Source: Actinomycetes bacterium
GTDB taxonomy: Bacteria > Actinomycetota > Aquicultoria > UBA3085 > Oleimmundimicrobiaceae
Length of the DNA: 64,000 nt
Assembly (NCBI GenBank): GCA_030614255.1
Contig: JAUWKI010000003.1
Span: forward strand, 1-64,000
Reading direction: 5' to 3'
Both the position numbers and the translations under genes were made by a program. Within the stretch, counting starts at the first letter, position 1. The number at the start of each line of letters is the position of its first letter. The notes below the pieces were generated by a model. That model worked only from the letters and a program-made list of their open reading frames with translations, was not told where the DNA came from and did no database searches. Shown one piece after another: positions 32,471 to 42,831 of the stretch.

Positions 32471-33592
32471 GTGAAAAAGTGTCTTAATGGTCAGAAAAAG
32501 ATTGTTGTTAAGATAGGGACGAGTTTAATTGCAACCTCTTCTGGTCGGTTGAATTCAGACTGGATAGAGAGTTTGGTTAATCAAGTGGCTGCTTTAAAGA
32601 AACAAGGACACCAAGTTCTTATCGTAACATCTGGCGCGATTGCGGCTGGAGTCGAAGGATTGGGGTTAAAATGTCGGCCTAAGGAAATTCCCGAGCTTCA
32701 AGCGGCTGCTTCTGTCGGGCAAGGTTTGCTGATTGAACGCTATGCCAATCTTTTTAACAAATTTGGTTTTAAGGTTGGACAGGTTCTCGTGACTCAGTTT
32801 GATATTACTCATCGTCAGCAATATTTAAATACCAGAAATACTCTTAATAAGCTCTTTGAACTGGGAATTATTCCAATCGTAAATGAGAACGATACCACGG
32901 CAACAGACGAGATAAAGTTCGGTGATAACGATACATTGGCTGCATTGGTGGCTAGTTTGGTCAAAGCTGATCTCCTAATCTTACTTTCAGATATCGATGG
33001 TCTTCATACGGCTGACCCTCGTCTAAGCGGTGACGCAAAACCTGTTCGCGAAGTGGCGGTTATAACTCCAGAGATTGAGTCGTTGGCTGGTGACGCGGGG
33101 ACGAAATTTGGTTCCGGTGGCATGGTCACGAAAATTCAAGCTGGCAAAATTGCAACATTTTCGGGTGTTTGCATGATTATAGCGGATGGAAGAAAGTCCA
33201 ACGTTGTTCTCGATGTGGTCGAAGGAAAATCAATAGGCACTGTCTTTCTTCCCCGGAAGAAAAGAGTTTCAAGCAAAAAGCTCTGGATAGTATTTGGTCG
33301 CACACCTAGAGGAAAAGTAAAGGTGGATGATGGTGCGAAAAAAGCCATAATTGAGGGCGGAAAAAGTTTGCTTCCAGCAGGAGTAGTTGATTGTTCCGGA
33401 AAATTTGATGTCGGGGATGCGATAGATATTGTAGATTCTGTCGATGAAACTTTTGCGAAGGGTCTTACGAATTTTGGCTTTGAGGAGATTAAAACAATCA
33501 AGGGCCTAAAGAGAAGCGAGATTGTAAAGAAGCTTTCAGGTGAGCCAAGTGTAGAGATAGTTCACAGGGACTGCCTGGTAATTTTAGAGTAG
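32471..33592 (+). CDS. proB: Glutamate 5-kinase with PUA domain
   Basis: [31 protein letters not shown]. Confidence 0.96.
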   Translation: MKKCLNGQKKIVVKIGTSLIATSSGRLNSDWIESLVNQVAALKKQGHQVLIVTSGAIAAGVEGLGLKCRPKEIPELQAAASVGQGLLIERYANLFNKFGFKVGQVLVTQFDITHRQQYLNTRNTLNKLFELGIIPIVNENDTTATDEIKFGDNDTLAALVASLVKADLLILLSDIDGLHTADPRLSGDAKPVREVAVITPEIESLAGDAGTKFGSGGMVTKIQAGKIATFSGVCMIIADGRKSNVVLDVVEGKSIGTVFLPRKKRVSSKKLWIVFGRTPRGKVKVDDGAKKAIIEGGKSLLPAGVVDCSGKFDVGDAIDIVDSVDETFAKGLTNFGFEEIKTIKGLKRSEIVKKLSGEPSVEIVHRDCLVILE

Positions 33593-33678
33593 AAAGTTAA
33601 AAGTGGAAAGTTTAATATAGAAGCTTAAGTCCGTCTAGTAATATTATTGCGAAAGTAAGATTATTTTGGAGGCAAGAT

Positions 33679-34926
33679 ATGAGCGAAGTTTTAGAGCTGG
33701 GAAAGAGAGCCAAGAAGGCATCGGTAAAACTCGCAAATGTTTCTACCGAGTTGAAGAATCGTGCGTTAAATGCTATGGCGGATGCGCTAATCGTAAATGC
33801 CAAAGAAATTATCAAGGCCAATAAAAAAGATTTAGAAGAGGGCAAAAGGAGAAATATTTCCACGGCACTAATGGATCGTCTGCTTTTAAACGAAGCTCGC
33901 ATTGAAGATATGGCAAGAGATCTCAAAGAGGTCGCTTTTTTGAAAGATCCGGTCGGTGAATTAGTAAAAGGGCGGAAATTGCCGAACGAGCTTGAAGTGT
34001 TGCAGGTCAGAGTCCCGTTGGGTGTAGTTGGTTTAATTTATGAAGCGAGGCCAAATGTAACCGTTGATGCGGCGGGTCTCTGTATCAAGTCAGGTAATGC
34101 CATTATATTACGAGGTGGTTCGGTGGCCATAAATTCAAACCTTGCTCTGACCGACATTATCGCTGATGCTGGAGTCAAAGAAGGGCTTCCTGAAAATTGT
34201 ATCCAATCCATTTCAACAGCGGATAGGGCAGCTGTCACAGAGTTGATGAAGATGCATGGCTACGTCGATGTCTTAATTCCTCGTGGAGGAGCATCTCTGA
34301 TTCAATCCGTAATTAAGAATTCAACGGTTCCGGTCATTGAGACGGGAGTTGGCAATTGCCATATATTTATAGATAAATCGGCAAATCTGAATATGGCCAA
34401 AGAAATTGTAGTAAATGCCAAATGTCAGCGTCCCGGTGTCTGCAATGCGGCGGAGACGTTGTTGGTTCACAAAGATGTGGCCGAAAAGTTTCTTCCTGGG
34501 ATTTTACGAAAGCTTCAGGAAAGAGATGTCGAAATTTTCGGATGTCCTATTACACACTCTATCTGCTCGGATGTAAATGAAGCGACTGAGGATGACTGGA
34601 AAACTGAGTATTTAGATTTAAAAATGGCTGTTAAGATTGTCCCATCCCTAAATGAAGCTATCTTACATATTCAAAAGTATGGGACAAATCACTCCGAGGC
34701 GATAGTGACCGAAGATTACTCTGCGGCTAAAAGTTTTACCGAGGAAGTCGATGCCGCTGCAGTATATGTAAATGCCTCAACGCGTTTTACCGATGGCGGA
34801 CAGTATGGTTTGGGGGCCGAGATGGGTATAAGTACTCAAAAGCTTCACGCAAGGGGTCCAATGGGGCTTGAGGCGTTGACTTCAACAAAGTATGTAATCT
34901 ACGGAAAAGGACAGATTCGCTCCTAG
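33679..34926 (+). CDS. proA: Gamma-glutamyl phosphate reductase
   Basis: VPLGVVGLIYEARPNVTVDAAGLCIKSGNAIILRGG; QRPGVCNAAETLLVH. Confidence 0.96.
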   Translation: MSEVLELGKRAKKASVKLANVSTELKNRALNAMADALIVNAKEIIKANKKDLEEGKRRNISTALMDRLLLNEARIEDMARDLKEVAFLKDPVGELVKGRKLPNELEVLQVRVPLGVVGLIYEARPNVTVDAAGLCIKSGNAIILRGGSVAINSNLALTDIIADAGVKEGLPENCIQSISTADRAAVTELMKMHGYVDVLIPRGGASLIQSVIKNSTVPVIETGVGNCHIFIDKSANLNMAKEIVVNAKCQRPGVCNAAETLLVHKDVAEKFLPGILRKLQERDVEIFGCPITHSICSDVNEATEDDWKTEYLDLKMAVKIVPSLNEAILHIQKYGTNHSEAIVTEDYSAAKSFTEEVDAAAVYVNASTRFTDGGQYGLGAEMGISTQKLHARGPMGLEALTSTKYVIYGKGQIRS

Positions 34927-34957
34927 ATATTGGCAAATGCTTGCCCGCCTCTGGCGG

Positions 34958-35027
34958 GGCAGATGGCTGATGGCTGATGGCTTATGGCAGATGGCTGATG
35001 GCTGATAGCAGATGGCAGATGGCTAAT
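34958..35027. repeat. Mosaic heptad repeat array (10 in-phase units)
   Basis: GGCAGAT GGCTGAT GGCTGAT GGCTTAT GGCAGAT GGCTGAT GGCTGAT AGCAGAT GGCAGAT GGCTAAT. Confidence 0.93.
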
Positions 35028-35147
35028 AGTAAATAAATGGGTAATGGGTAAAGTAAATAAACTAAAAGAGGAGAGCACGGAGCATAGAGCTTAGAAAAAG
35101 TTAACAAGCAAACTCCCGACTATCGACTAACAGACTACCGACTGATG

Positions 35148-35203
35148 GGCTGATAGCAGATGGCTTATGGCTGATAGCTGATGGCAGATGGCTTATGGCT
35201 GAT
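35148..35203. repeat. Mosaic heptad repeat array (8 in-phase units)
   Basis: GGCTGAT AGCAGAT GGCTTAT GGCTGAT AGCTGAT GGCAGAT GGCTTAT GGCTGAT. Confidence 0.93.
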
Positions 35204-35315
35204 AGAAAGTTGAGAGGGTAAAGGAAAAAACCAACAAACTACCGACTCCTCACTACGGACTACCGACTGATGGGCTGATGGTTTAGAAAGAGTTATTATA
35301 GTAAAATTGTTTTAG

Positions 35316-35960
35316 GTGATCACATTGCTCCAAAAAAGACCAATTAAAATCGGTATAATGGGTGGAACTTTTGACCCCATTCACAATGGTCATCTGGTTA
35401 CGGCCGAAGAAGCTTTAATCCAATTTGAATTGGATAAAGTGGTTTTTGTGCCCGCGGGATATCCTCCTCACAAGGAAGTAAGGAAGTCTTTGGACCCGGT
35501 TGAACGTTATCTTATGACAGTCATTGCAACGGCTTCGAATCCGGACTTTGAAGTGTCAAGGATTGAGGTAGATAGAAAAGGTCCATCATATACGATAGAC
35601 ACCGTTCGTGAGTTTAGGAAAGTTTATGGAGTTGAGGCGGAGATATTCTTTATTACCGGAGCCGATGCAATGCTTGAGATTATTACCTGGAAAGACGCGG
35701 ACGAGCTAGCCAAAATGTGTAAATTTATTGCCGCAACTCGCCCGGGATATTGTCTAAGGAAATTTGAGGAACTTCACGTTCTACCTTACGAAAACAAAGA
35801 ACCTGAGCCCGGCAAACTAAAGATACATATAATGGAGATACCGGCGCTTGCAATCTCCTCAACCGATATCAGACGACGCGTTTCACAGGGCTATCCCATA
35901 CGTTATCTTGTTCCGGAGGGAGTTGTAAATTATGTTCTTAAACGCGAATTTTATAGGTGA
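35316..35960 (+). CDS. nadD: Nicotinate-nucleotide adenylyltransferase
   Basis: IGIMGGTFDPIHNGHLVTAEEA; ISSTDIRRRV. Confidence 0.94.
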   Translation: MITLLQKRPIKIGIMGGTFDPIHNGHLVTAEEALIQFELDKVVFVPAGYPPHKEVRKSLDPVERYLMTVIATASNPDFEVSRIEVDRKGPSYTIDTVREFRKVYGVEAEIFFITGADAMLEIITWKDADELAKMCKFIAATRPGYCLRKFEELHVLPYENKEPEPGKLKIHIMEIPALAISSTDIRRRVSQGYPIRYLVPEGVVNYVLKREFYR

Positions 35961-35966
35961 TTTTAT

Positions 35967-36551
35967 TTGAGATACAGCAAAGAAGAAATTTTAGATTTGC
36001 TTGCCAATTGGTTGGATGAAGAGTTCTTTACCCACAGTTTAAGGGTTAGAGATATGGCTAAGGGGATGGCCGAAAAATTTGGAGTTGACACGGAAAAAGC
36101 GGCTCTTGCTGGTTTGCTTCACGATTATGGAAAAGGCATAAAAGAAATCGATATAATTTCCGAGGCAAAAAAACTCAATATTCCCGTGGGTTATATCGAA
36201 GAAAGCGACCCATATTTACTTCACGCACCCGTCGGAGCAGAATTAATATCTTCCCAACTGGGAATCGATGACTCTAATATTATAAATGCGGTGAGTCGGC
36301 ATACCGTGGGGGAGCCATCCATGTCTAAGTTGGATATGATAGTATATATAGCTGATATGGTTGAGCCGGCTCGCACTTTTTCTGGTCTGGAAAAAATCAG
36401 AGATTTTGATGGAAAACGGCTGATTGAAGTCTTTGAGTTGGCATATACTCATACGCTTTGTCACTTGGTAAGAAGAAAGAAACTAATTCATCCTAAAACA
36501 TTTGAGGTTTGGAATTGGATTCAACTGGTGAGGATAGAAGAAGGACATTAA
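35967..36551 (+). CDS. yqeK: YqeK-type HD-domain hydrolase (Ap4A hydrolase-like)
   Basis: HSLRVRDMAKGMA...LAGLLHDYGKG; SRHTVG; adjacent to nadD. Confidence 0.9.
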   Translation: MRYSKEEILDLLANWLDEEFFTHSLRVRDMAKGMAEKFGVDTEKAALAGLLHDYGKGIKEIDIISEAKKLNIPVGYIEESDPYLLHAPVGAELISSQLGIDDSNIINAVSRHTVGEPSMSKLDMIVYIADMVEPARTFSGLEKIRDFDGKRLIEVFELAYTHTLCHLVRRKKLIHPKTFEVWNWIQLVRIEEGH

Positions 36552-37615
36552 AAAAAGATTCCAGAGCAAGCAAAAGGCGGGAAAAAAAGCAAAAATTAAG
36601 ACGCCGAATTATGCTTATTGTTGGCGCTACGCTAATCGTTGCTTTGCTTATCGGGGTAGTTGGTTCTCATTTCTTTGGAGATGGAGATGCCGATAATCTT
36701 GCTACCTCAAACTCTTCGGCTACAACTTCGAATAAGAATGCTAAAGTGGATGACTCTTCCTCGAAACCGGAGCTTGGTGACTCAGTCATTTTCCTGGTAA
36801 TGGGCGTACAAGACGAGAATGGCGAAGAACTTGTGGTTGAAACGCTGGCCCTATTTTGTGATTTAAAAGCGGGCATTTTAAATGGGATATCTGTTCCAAA
36901 AGATACTATTATTGAGATTCCGGGGTTAGGTTTTGAAAGAGTTAGCGAGATGCTTTCTTTAAAGAAGGATTCAACAGCAGTATCTGCCGTTCAAAATCTT
37001 TTCGGGGTCGAGCTTCATGGCTATGCAAAATTAGACCTTTTTGATCTCGAGAGAATTATGGATAAGAACGATTTTGAAAAAGTATTTGATAAGGCAAAAA
37101 GTTCGGATATTATATCGGAGCATCAAGAGAAGATATCATTGGCAATTGCCTCGATGGATCACCATGAAGATATAAATATTTTGCCCCTTCCCGTAAAAAA
37201 TCATGCGGTGGGAGATAAAATCTATTATGAGCCCAACAGAGAAGAGCTGGAAGGACTGCTCGCACGTCTTTGGGGAGTAGAAGTTGAACAGTCTGAGAAA
37301 ACAAAGGTTATGGTTTTAAATGGATGTGGGGTTCCCGGAGTTGCGGGAGAAGTTGCGGATAAGCTGATAAATATGGGATACCAGGTAGTGGGCACAAAAA
37401 ATGCGGATAATTTCAGTTACAAAGAGACTCAAATATTAGTTTATGGCGACAATGATGATGCCGCAAACGACATTCAGAAAGCGTTGGGGGTAGGTATAAT
37501 TATCGATCGGGCCATCACCCAGGAAGTAACTGATATTGTTGTGGTCGTGGGGAAAGATTATAATTTTGATGAAGAGCAAGATTCTGACGAAGATTTTCAT
37601 GAGGAAGCAAATTAA
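36509..37615 (+). CDS. LytR C-terminal domain protein with degenerate LCP-like region
   Basis: N-terminal basic segment plus TM; VMVLNGCGVPGVAGEVADKLINMGYQV; located between yqeK and rsfS; start uncertain. Confidence 0.7.
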   Translation: MELDSTGEDRRRTLKKDSRASKRREKKQKLRRRIMLIVGATLIVALLIGVVGSHFFGDGDADNLATSNSSATTSNKNAKVDDSSSKPELGDSVIFLVMGVQDENGEELVVETLALFCDLKAGILNGISVPKDTIIEIPGLGFERVSEMLSLKKDSTAVSAVQNLFGVELHGYAKLDLFDLERIMDKNDFEKVFDKAKSSDIISEHQEKISLAIASMDHHEDINILPLPVKNHAVGDKIYYEPNREELEGLLARLWGVEVEQSEKTKVMVLNGCGVPGVAGEVADKLINMGYQVVGTKNADNFSYKETQILVYGDNDDAANDIQKALGVGIIIDRAITQEVTDIVVVVGKDYNFDEEQDSDEDFHEEAN

Positions 37616-37634
37616 GCAAGGAGGCGATTGTTTA

Positions 37635-38006
37635 CTGAACGCTAAAGAAATTGCGAGGATGGCTGCGGATGCGGCGGTCGGCAAAAAAGCTGAAGACATC
37701 ATCATTTTAGACTTGAGCGATCTGTTGGGAATTGTCGATTACTTTGTAATCTGTGAAGGTAAAAATGATCGACAGGTTGATTACATTTCGGACTCAATTA
37801 AAGAAGAGTTGAGAAAAGACAGAGTAAAACCGTTCGGGGTTGAAGGAAATGGTAGAGCAGGATGGGTTTTGCTCGACTATGGCAGCGTGGTTATTCACGT
37901 ATTTACAACTGAGGTGAGACAGTACTATCAAATTGAGCGTCTCTGGAAAGATGCGCCTCAACTTGAGTGGGAAGAAACTTCCCGGCAAAAAGCAAACGCA
38001 GAATAA
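37635..38006 (+). CDS. rsfS: Ribosome silencing factor (probable CTG start)
   Basis: [L/M]NAKEIARMAADAAVGKKAEDIIILDLSDLLGIVDYFVICEG; SD aaggagg 37617-37623. Confidence 0.9.
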   Translation: MNAKEIARMAADAAVGKKAEDIIILDLSDLLGIVDYFVICEGKNDRQVDYISDSIKEELRKDRVKPFGVEGNGRAGWVLLDYGSVVIHVFTTEVRQYYQIERLWKDAPQLEWEETSRQKANAE

Positions 38007-38008
38007 TA

Positions 38009-38037
38009 TTGACATAGTTAAGCTGCTTTTATATAAT
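38009..38037 (+). promoter_or_regulatory. Predicted sigma70-type promoter for T-box/tRNA-Ala leader
   Basis: TTGACA, 17-bp spacer, TATAAT. Confidence 0.8.
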
Positions 38038-38226
38038 AATTTGGCAATTAAATACGGAGCTTTGAAGAAGAGCAGTAGACCTTAGACAAGATTTTAGAGA
38101 GTTGGGATGGTGGAAACCAATATCTGGTCGAGTCGAATTTATCTCTAAGCTTGGAGCTAAAAGTCATTGTGCTATTAAGCTTCGCGTTTAGTAAACATTA
38201 AGTCACCAAAAGAGAGCGAGTTTTGT

Positions 38227-38301
38227 GGGGATGTAGCTCAGTGGGAGAGCGCCTCCTTGGCGTGGAGGAGGCCGAGGGTTCAATCCCCTCCATCTCCACC
38301 A
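38227..38301 (+). tRNA. tRNA-Ala (anticodon GGC), CCA encoded
   Basis: GGGGATG acceptor, GCTC/GAGC D-stem, CCTCC-TTGGCGT-GGAGG anticodon arm, GAGGG-TTCAATC-CCCTC T-arm, CATCTCC-A-CCA. Confidence 0.96.
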
Positions 38302-38338
38302 ATTTATATCGCTAAATAGGGTGGTACCGCGAAAGAAT

Positions 38339-38369
38339 CCTTTCGTCCCTTTGGGTGAAAGGTTTTTTT
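38339..38369 (+). terminator. T-box-associated Rho-independent terminator
   Basis: CCTTTCGTCCCTTTGGGTGAAAGG followed by TTTTTTT. Confidence 0.9.
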
Positions 38370-38449
38370 GTTAGTTTTGTAAAGTACCAGTTTATCTGAT
38401 GTATATATTTTAAATGAAGCATTTTTATTAAATTTTAATTTGTTCATTT

Positions 38450-38640
38450 TTTTGCGCGCCTACTCGCTTACTCTCGCAGAGCGAAATCGCTATTTACCCT
38501 TCGGGCACGCGATTCCTGTCTGCCCTGCCTACCGGCAGGCAGGGTGCCGCTTCTACTCGAGTTTCACTCGTTTAACGGTGTGCTCAGAGTCACTCCAAGC
38601 AAGAGCCACGAGATGTTTTAAAAGCCACAAAATCTATAAA
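38450..38640. repeat. Divergent copy of dispersed ~200-bp element (family C) containing a CCTGCCTACCGGCAGGCAGG palindrome
   Basis: gcgaaatcgctatttaccc...gggcacgcgattcctg...cactcgtttaacggt...agtcac shared with 54652-54849. Confidence 0.7.
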
Positions 38641-38703
38641 GACTCTATTGGTTTTTCTAAGGGCTAAAGGCTGGGGGGGCTAATGGCTAGAGGCTGTTTT
38701 AAA

Positions 38704-38757
38704 AAGCTCTTTTGCTTTTCCTGGTGGCTGAAAGCTGGCAGCTGGAGGCTGAAAGCT
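38704..38757. repeat. Heptad repeats (RGCTGRN type)
   Basis: GGCTGAA AGCTGGC AGCTGGA GGCTGAA AGCTATA. Confidence 0.8.
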
Positions 38758-38914
38758 ATATTTTAATGATATAATATTCCAATCACTGGCTCTGACGATA
38801 AAATTGAGACCAGATACTGATTAATGATTTAGCTAAAAAGTGAGACCAACTTGAGTTGGCAAGATATCGCTCGCATCGGGGCGGAAGTTTATACCAGTTT
38901 CTATTGGAGGCAGT

Positions 38915-41377
38915 GTGGAAAAGTACGATTTTGCGCGGATTGAGAAAGAGTGGCAGAAAAAGTGGGAAGAATCGAAGATATATGAGGTCTCAGAAGATTC
39001 TGCGCAAAATAAAAAATATATCCTCGAGATGTTTCCATATCCTTCAGGGAACATCCATATGGGCCACGTAAGAAACTATTCCATCGGTGACGTCGTTGCC
39101 CGTTATAACAGGATGAGGGGCTACAATGTACTTCATCCAATTGGCTACGATGCTTTTGGCATGCCGGCTGAAAATGCGGCGATAGCCCACGGGGTTCATC
39201 CCAAGAAGTGGACTACCAAGAATATTGATATCATGCGAAATCAATTAAGAGGCCTGGGTTTGAGCTATAACTGGGATCGTGAAATCACAACCTGTGAGCC
39301 GGATTATTATAAATGGGGCCAATGGTTGTTTCTGCAGTTCTACAAAAGAGACTTGGTATATCGCAAGAAAGCCAAGGTAAATTGGTGTAATTCTTGCGAA
39401 ACAGTTCTTGCTAATGAACAAGTTGAAGCGGGAGGTTGCTGGAGATGTGGTACTCCGGTTGAGCCGAAAGAGCTTGCGCAATGGTTCTTCAATATCACAA
39501 ATTATGCCGAACCCTTATTAAAAGATCTTGATAAACTCCCGGGTTGGCCTGAGCGGGTCAAGGTTATGCAGAAGAACTGGATTGGCAGAAGTGAAGGAGC
39601 TTGGGTTGATTTTTCATTGAAGGACGGTGAGACTGTCACCGTCTTTACAACGCGACCTGATACCCTTTTTGGCTGCACGTTTTTCTTGCTTGCTCCAGAG
39701 CATGCTCTCGTTGATGAACTCATCAAAGACACTCCTTATAAAGACGAGGTTGTGAAGTTTAGAAAAAAAGTTGCCAAAGAGACCGAGATAGATAGAACAT
39801 CTACTGAAATTGAAAAGAATGGGTGCTTTACCGGAGCGTATATTATAAATCCCGTAAACAGAAAAAAGATACCGATTTGGGTAGCCGATTATATTCTCAT
39901 GGAATACGGAACAGGAGCGGTCATGGCGGTTCCTGCCCATGATGAGAGAGATTTTGCTTTTGCCAAGAAATACAATCTTCCCATTGAGCCGGTTATCCAG
40001 CCGACAGGTGAAGATTTTAGTTTGGGTCTCAAAGAGGCGTATGTGAGCGAAGGAGTAATGATAAACTCCGGTCAGTTTACCAATATGCCCAGCAAAGAGG
40101 GAGCAAGAGCGGTAACCAAATGGTTAAAGAAGCAGGGTAAGGGCGATTTTGCGGTGAATTACCGCCTACGTGATTGGTTGATTTCTCGCCAGCGTTACTG
40201 GGGCAACCCAATACCTATAATTTATTGTGATGAGTGTGGTGTAGTTCCTGTTCCCGAAGAAGATTTACCGGTCGTATTGCCGGACGATGTGGAGATTACG
40301 GAAAAAGGCGGCTCTCCTTTAGCTAAACATGAGAGCTTTGTGAACACGACGTGTCCGAGATGCTCTAAGCCCGCCAAACGGGAGACCGATACTATGGATA
40401 CCTTCACTTGCTCTTCGTGGTATTTCCTTCGTTATACAAGTCCTCATGAAGACAAAGGGCCCTTCAGTGTTGAGGCGGCTAATTACTGGATGCCTGTCGA
40501 CCAGTATATCGGTGGCATCGAACATGCGATTATGCACCTGCTATACTCTCGTTTTTTTACTAAAGTTATGAAAGATATGGGTTTGTGCGATGTTGAGGAA
40601 CCATTTTCCAACTTGTTAACCCAAGGGATGGTTATAAAAGACGGGGCCAAGATGTCTAAATCTAAAGGCAATGTGGTTGATCCCAATGAGATAATCAAAA
40701 CCTATGGAGCAGATACCGCAAGATTGTTTATCCTTTTTGCTTCACCTCCGGAAAAAGAACTCGAATGGAGTGATCAGGGAGTTCAGGGCTCTTACAGGTT
40801 TTTAAACAGGGTTTGGAGAATCGTTAAAAAGAATATAGAAGCTTCAAAAACGGATAGAAAATCCAAGTTGGATGAGGTTGACAGAGAACTCCAGAGGGTA
40901 ATTCATCGAACGGTAAAGAAAGTTACAATCGATATCGAGCGCTTCAATTTAAACACAGCCATAAGCGCGACAATGGAACTCGTAAATGCCAATCATAAAT
41001 ATTATGATGATAAAAATGAAGTAGAAGTAAATTCGGAGATATTAGCCGAGGCCAACGAAAAGTTGCTACTCACTCTCGCTCCTTTCGCTCCCCATATCAC
41101 CGAAGAGCTATGGAAAATGACGGGAAAGACGGAGAGTGTTCATCGTGCCAATTGGCCGGTTTTTGATGAGAAGCTTGCAAAAGCTGAAGAGATAGCTCTC
41201 ATTGTCCAGGTTAATGGTAAGGTGAGGGACAAGATAACGGTCTCTGCAGATATAGGAGAGGAAGAGATGAAAGAAGTCGCGCTTTCCAGTGAAAGACTGA
41301 GGCAGTTTACTAAGGGGAAGGAAATTGTTAAAGTGATAGTTATTCCAAAAAAACTTGTCAACGTGGTTGTGAGGTAA
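38915..41377 (+). CDS. leuS: Leucyl-tRNA synthetase
   Basis: [38 protein letters not shown]. Confidence 0.97.
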   Translation: MEKYDFARIEKEWQKKWEESKIYEVSEDSAQNKKYILEMFPYPSGNIHMGHVRNYSIGDVVARYNRMRGYNVLHPIGYDAFGMPAENAAIAHGVHPKKWTTKNIDIMRNQLRGLGLSYNWDREITTCEPDYYKWGQWLFLQFYKRDLVYRKKAKVNWCNSCETVLANEQVEAGGCWRCGTPVEPKELAQWFFNITNYAEPLLKDLDKLPGWPERVKVMQKNWIGRSEGAWVDFSLKDGETVTVFTTRPDTLFGCTFFLLAPEHALVDELIKDTPYKDEVVKFRKKVAKETEIDRTSTEIEKNGCFTGAYIINPVNRKKIPIWVADYILMEYGTGAVMAVPAHDERDFAFAKKYNLPIEPVIQPTGEDFSLGLKEAYVSEGVMINSGQFTNMPSKEGARAVTKWLKKQGKGDFAVNYRLRDWLISRQRYWGNPIPIIYCDECGVVPVPEEDLPVVLPDDVEITEKGGSPLAKHESFVNTTCPRCSKPAKRETDTMDTFTCSSWYFLRYTSPHEDKGPFSVEAANYWMPVDQYIGGIEHAIMHLLYSRFFTKVMKDMGLCDVEEPFSNLLTQGMVIKDGAKMSKSKGNVVDPNEIIKTYGADTARLFILFASPPEKELEWSDQGVQGSYRFLNRVWRIVKKNIEASKTDRKSKLDEVDRELQRVIHRTVKKVTIDIERFNLNTAISATMELVNANHKYYDDKNEVEVNSEILAEANEKLLLTLAPFAPHITEELWKMTGKTESVHRANWPVFDEKLAKAEEIALIVQVNGKVRDKITVSADIGEEEMKEVALSSERLRQFTKGKEIVKVIVIPKKLVNVVVR

Positions 41378-41379
41378 TA

Positions 41380-41982
41380 GTGGAGGGAGAAAAAGAGATA
41401 GTTGAAAAGGAACAGTTGCTCAAGGATGAAGTTTCAGTACAGCCCTGTACCGAGAATCAGGAGTTAAGAAGTAACCCGTTTGTGGTCTTTATTAAAGAGA
41501 CTGTTTTTATCATTGTTGCAGCTCTTATCTTTTCATTTATAATACGTTTCTTTGTCGTTGAGGCCTTTACCATCCAACAACACTCTATGGACCCGACGCT
41601 CCATGACGGCGACAGAGTTCTCGTTAGCAAATTCATCTATCGCTTATCGGATATTGATTATGGTGACATCATAATTCTCGAGTCTCCCATGAATGAGACG
41701 GATTTCGTAAAAAGAGTTATTGCTACCGAAGGGGAGACGGTAGAGTTTAAAGAGGGCGATTTGCTTATCGATGGAGAGTATATTGATGAATCATATGTGA
41801 AGAAACATGATTCGAATAGCTCGGGACCGCTTGAGATATCCGAAGATGAAATCTTTGTTGCCGGTGATAACCGCGCTAACAGCTTTGACAGCCGTATTTT
41901 TGGGCCGATCTTAGAAGATGATGTGGTGGGGAAGGTGTTCTTCATCTATTGGCCGGTGGATAGAATAGGATATATAAACTAG
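41380..41982 (+). CDS. lepB: Signal peptidase I
   Basis: IQQHSMDPTLHDGDRVLVSK; DFVKRVIA; GDNRANSFDSR; GTG start. Confidence 0.95.
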   Translation: MEGEKEIVEKEQLLKDEVSVQPCTENQELRSNPFVVFIKETVFIIVAALIFSFIIRFFVVEAFTIQQHSMDPTLHDGDRVLVSKFIYRLSDIDYGDIIILESPMNETDFVKRVIATEGETVEFKEGDLLIDGEYIDESYVKKHDSNSSGPLEISEDEIFVAGDNRANSFDSRIFGPILEDDVVGKVFFIYWPVDRIGYIN

Positions 41983-42010
41983 TTTCCAAATTTGGAAGCT
42001 AGTTTTGTTT
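41977..42010 (+). terminator. Terminator overlapping lepB stop codon
   Basis: AACTAGTTTCCAAATTTGGAAGCTAGTTTTGTTT hairpin. Confidence 0.75.
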
Positions 42011-42091
42011 GACCGTTTATTTTTTTCTACTTGTTTTTCCTCGACTTTTACGGCTACTCTCTTTTCATAATTTCTGTTTTTAATTATTTTT

Positions 42092-42298
42092 GTGGGTTGC
42101 TCTCGACTCTTGATTCGAGCATTTCTCCTCCTTGCTTCACTTCTCGGCGGCGACCTGCCTGCCTGCCGGTAGGCAGGCAGAACTCACCCCGATAAATCGG
42201 GGCTCAAACAGCTTCGGTCGAAACCCCGCCTCGTCGATTGCTCGTCGGCGCTCTCATATGCCTGCCCGCCTCTGGAGGGTCGCCAACGAACAACCCAC
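42092..42298. repeat. Dispersed ~200-bp MITE-like element (family C)
   Basis: Terminal GTGGGTTGCTC...GAACAACCCAC inverted ends; internal CTGCCTGCCTGCCGGTAGGCAGGCAG and CCCCGATAAATCGGGG palindromes. Confidence 0.7.
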
Positions 42299-42318
42299 CC
42301 GGGTTTTAAAACCAAAAG

Positions 42319-42368
42319 ACAGCTTCGGCTTATTTCCTGAACAACCTATTTTTACGCCTAAAAATGAC
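42319..42368. repeat. 50-bp exact direct repeat (copy 1)
   Basis: acagcttcggcttatttcctgaacaacctatttttacgcctaaaaatgac, identical at 51227-51276. Confidence 0.95.
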
Positions 42369-42560
42369 CCCTCGTTTCACTCCCCTTTGTTCCTCCAGGG
42401 CCTGTGGCGGGGTCATCCCGGAACAGAGTGAGGGATGATATGGCGATTAAAAAAGTGTGCTCATATATCTGCTCGACAGAGCGTAGTTGTAGGTGGGTCG
42501 CCAATGAACAACCTACCCGGATTTTAAAAAAACCAACAACAAGCTTTTATTTTGATTTTC

Positions 42561-42595
42561 CTGGAAGCTGATAGCTGAAGTCTGGCGACTGATTT
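42561..42595. repeat. Heptad repeats
   Basis: AGCTGAT AGCTGAA GTCTGGC GACTGAT. Confidence 0.75.
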
Positions 42596-42831
42596 TAAAT
42601 GATATGGCGATTGTCATTTTTAATTTTTTATTTCCAAGCACAACAAGCAAAGTAATTTGTTGGTTTGGAAAGATTTCCTTAGTTAATTAAGTCTGCTACT
42701 CAATTGATAAAACTTTCTCTTATAAATATTGAGTTATTCATATCAGTATCCTCGTTTTCTTGCTATTTGCATTGGGACAGGCCCCAAAAGCAATATGGCG
42801 GTTTAATTTGTATTCATTTGCTGGCCTCCTC

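Larger units (their letters stand above)
38045..38369 (+). promoter_or_regulatory. T-box riboswitch leader interrupted by a tRNA gene
   Basis: Stem I signatures gcAGTAgac, AGAGAGttgGGATGGTGgaAACC, GAATTTATC; antiterminator AGGGTGGTACCGCG at 38319-38332; terminator to 38369. Confidence 0.85.

Noticed and set aside
34958-35203. Possible CRISPR array
   Set aside because: Units are 7 bp with no spacer/repeat alternation and no cas genes nearby.
38440-38667. ORFs 38440-38667, 42132-42431, 54675-54866
   Set aside because: Translations of dispersed family C repeats and palindromes (e.g. ALPAGRQGG), not real genes.
38765-38914. Second T-box or leader immediately upstream of leuS
   Set aside because: No AGAGAG/GGTGG/T-box signatures found; only a possible TATAAT near 38776.
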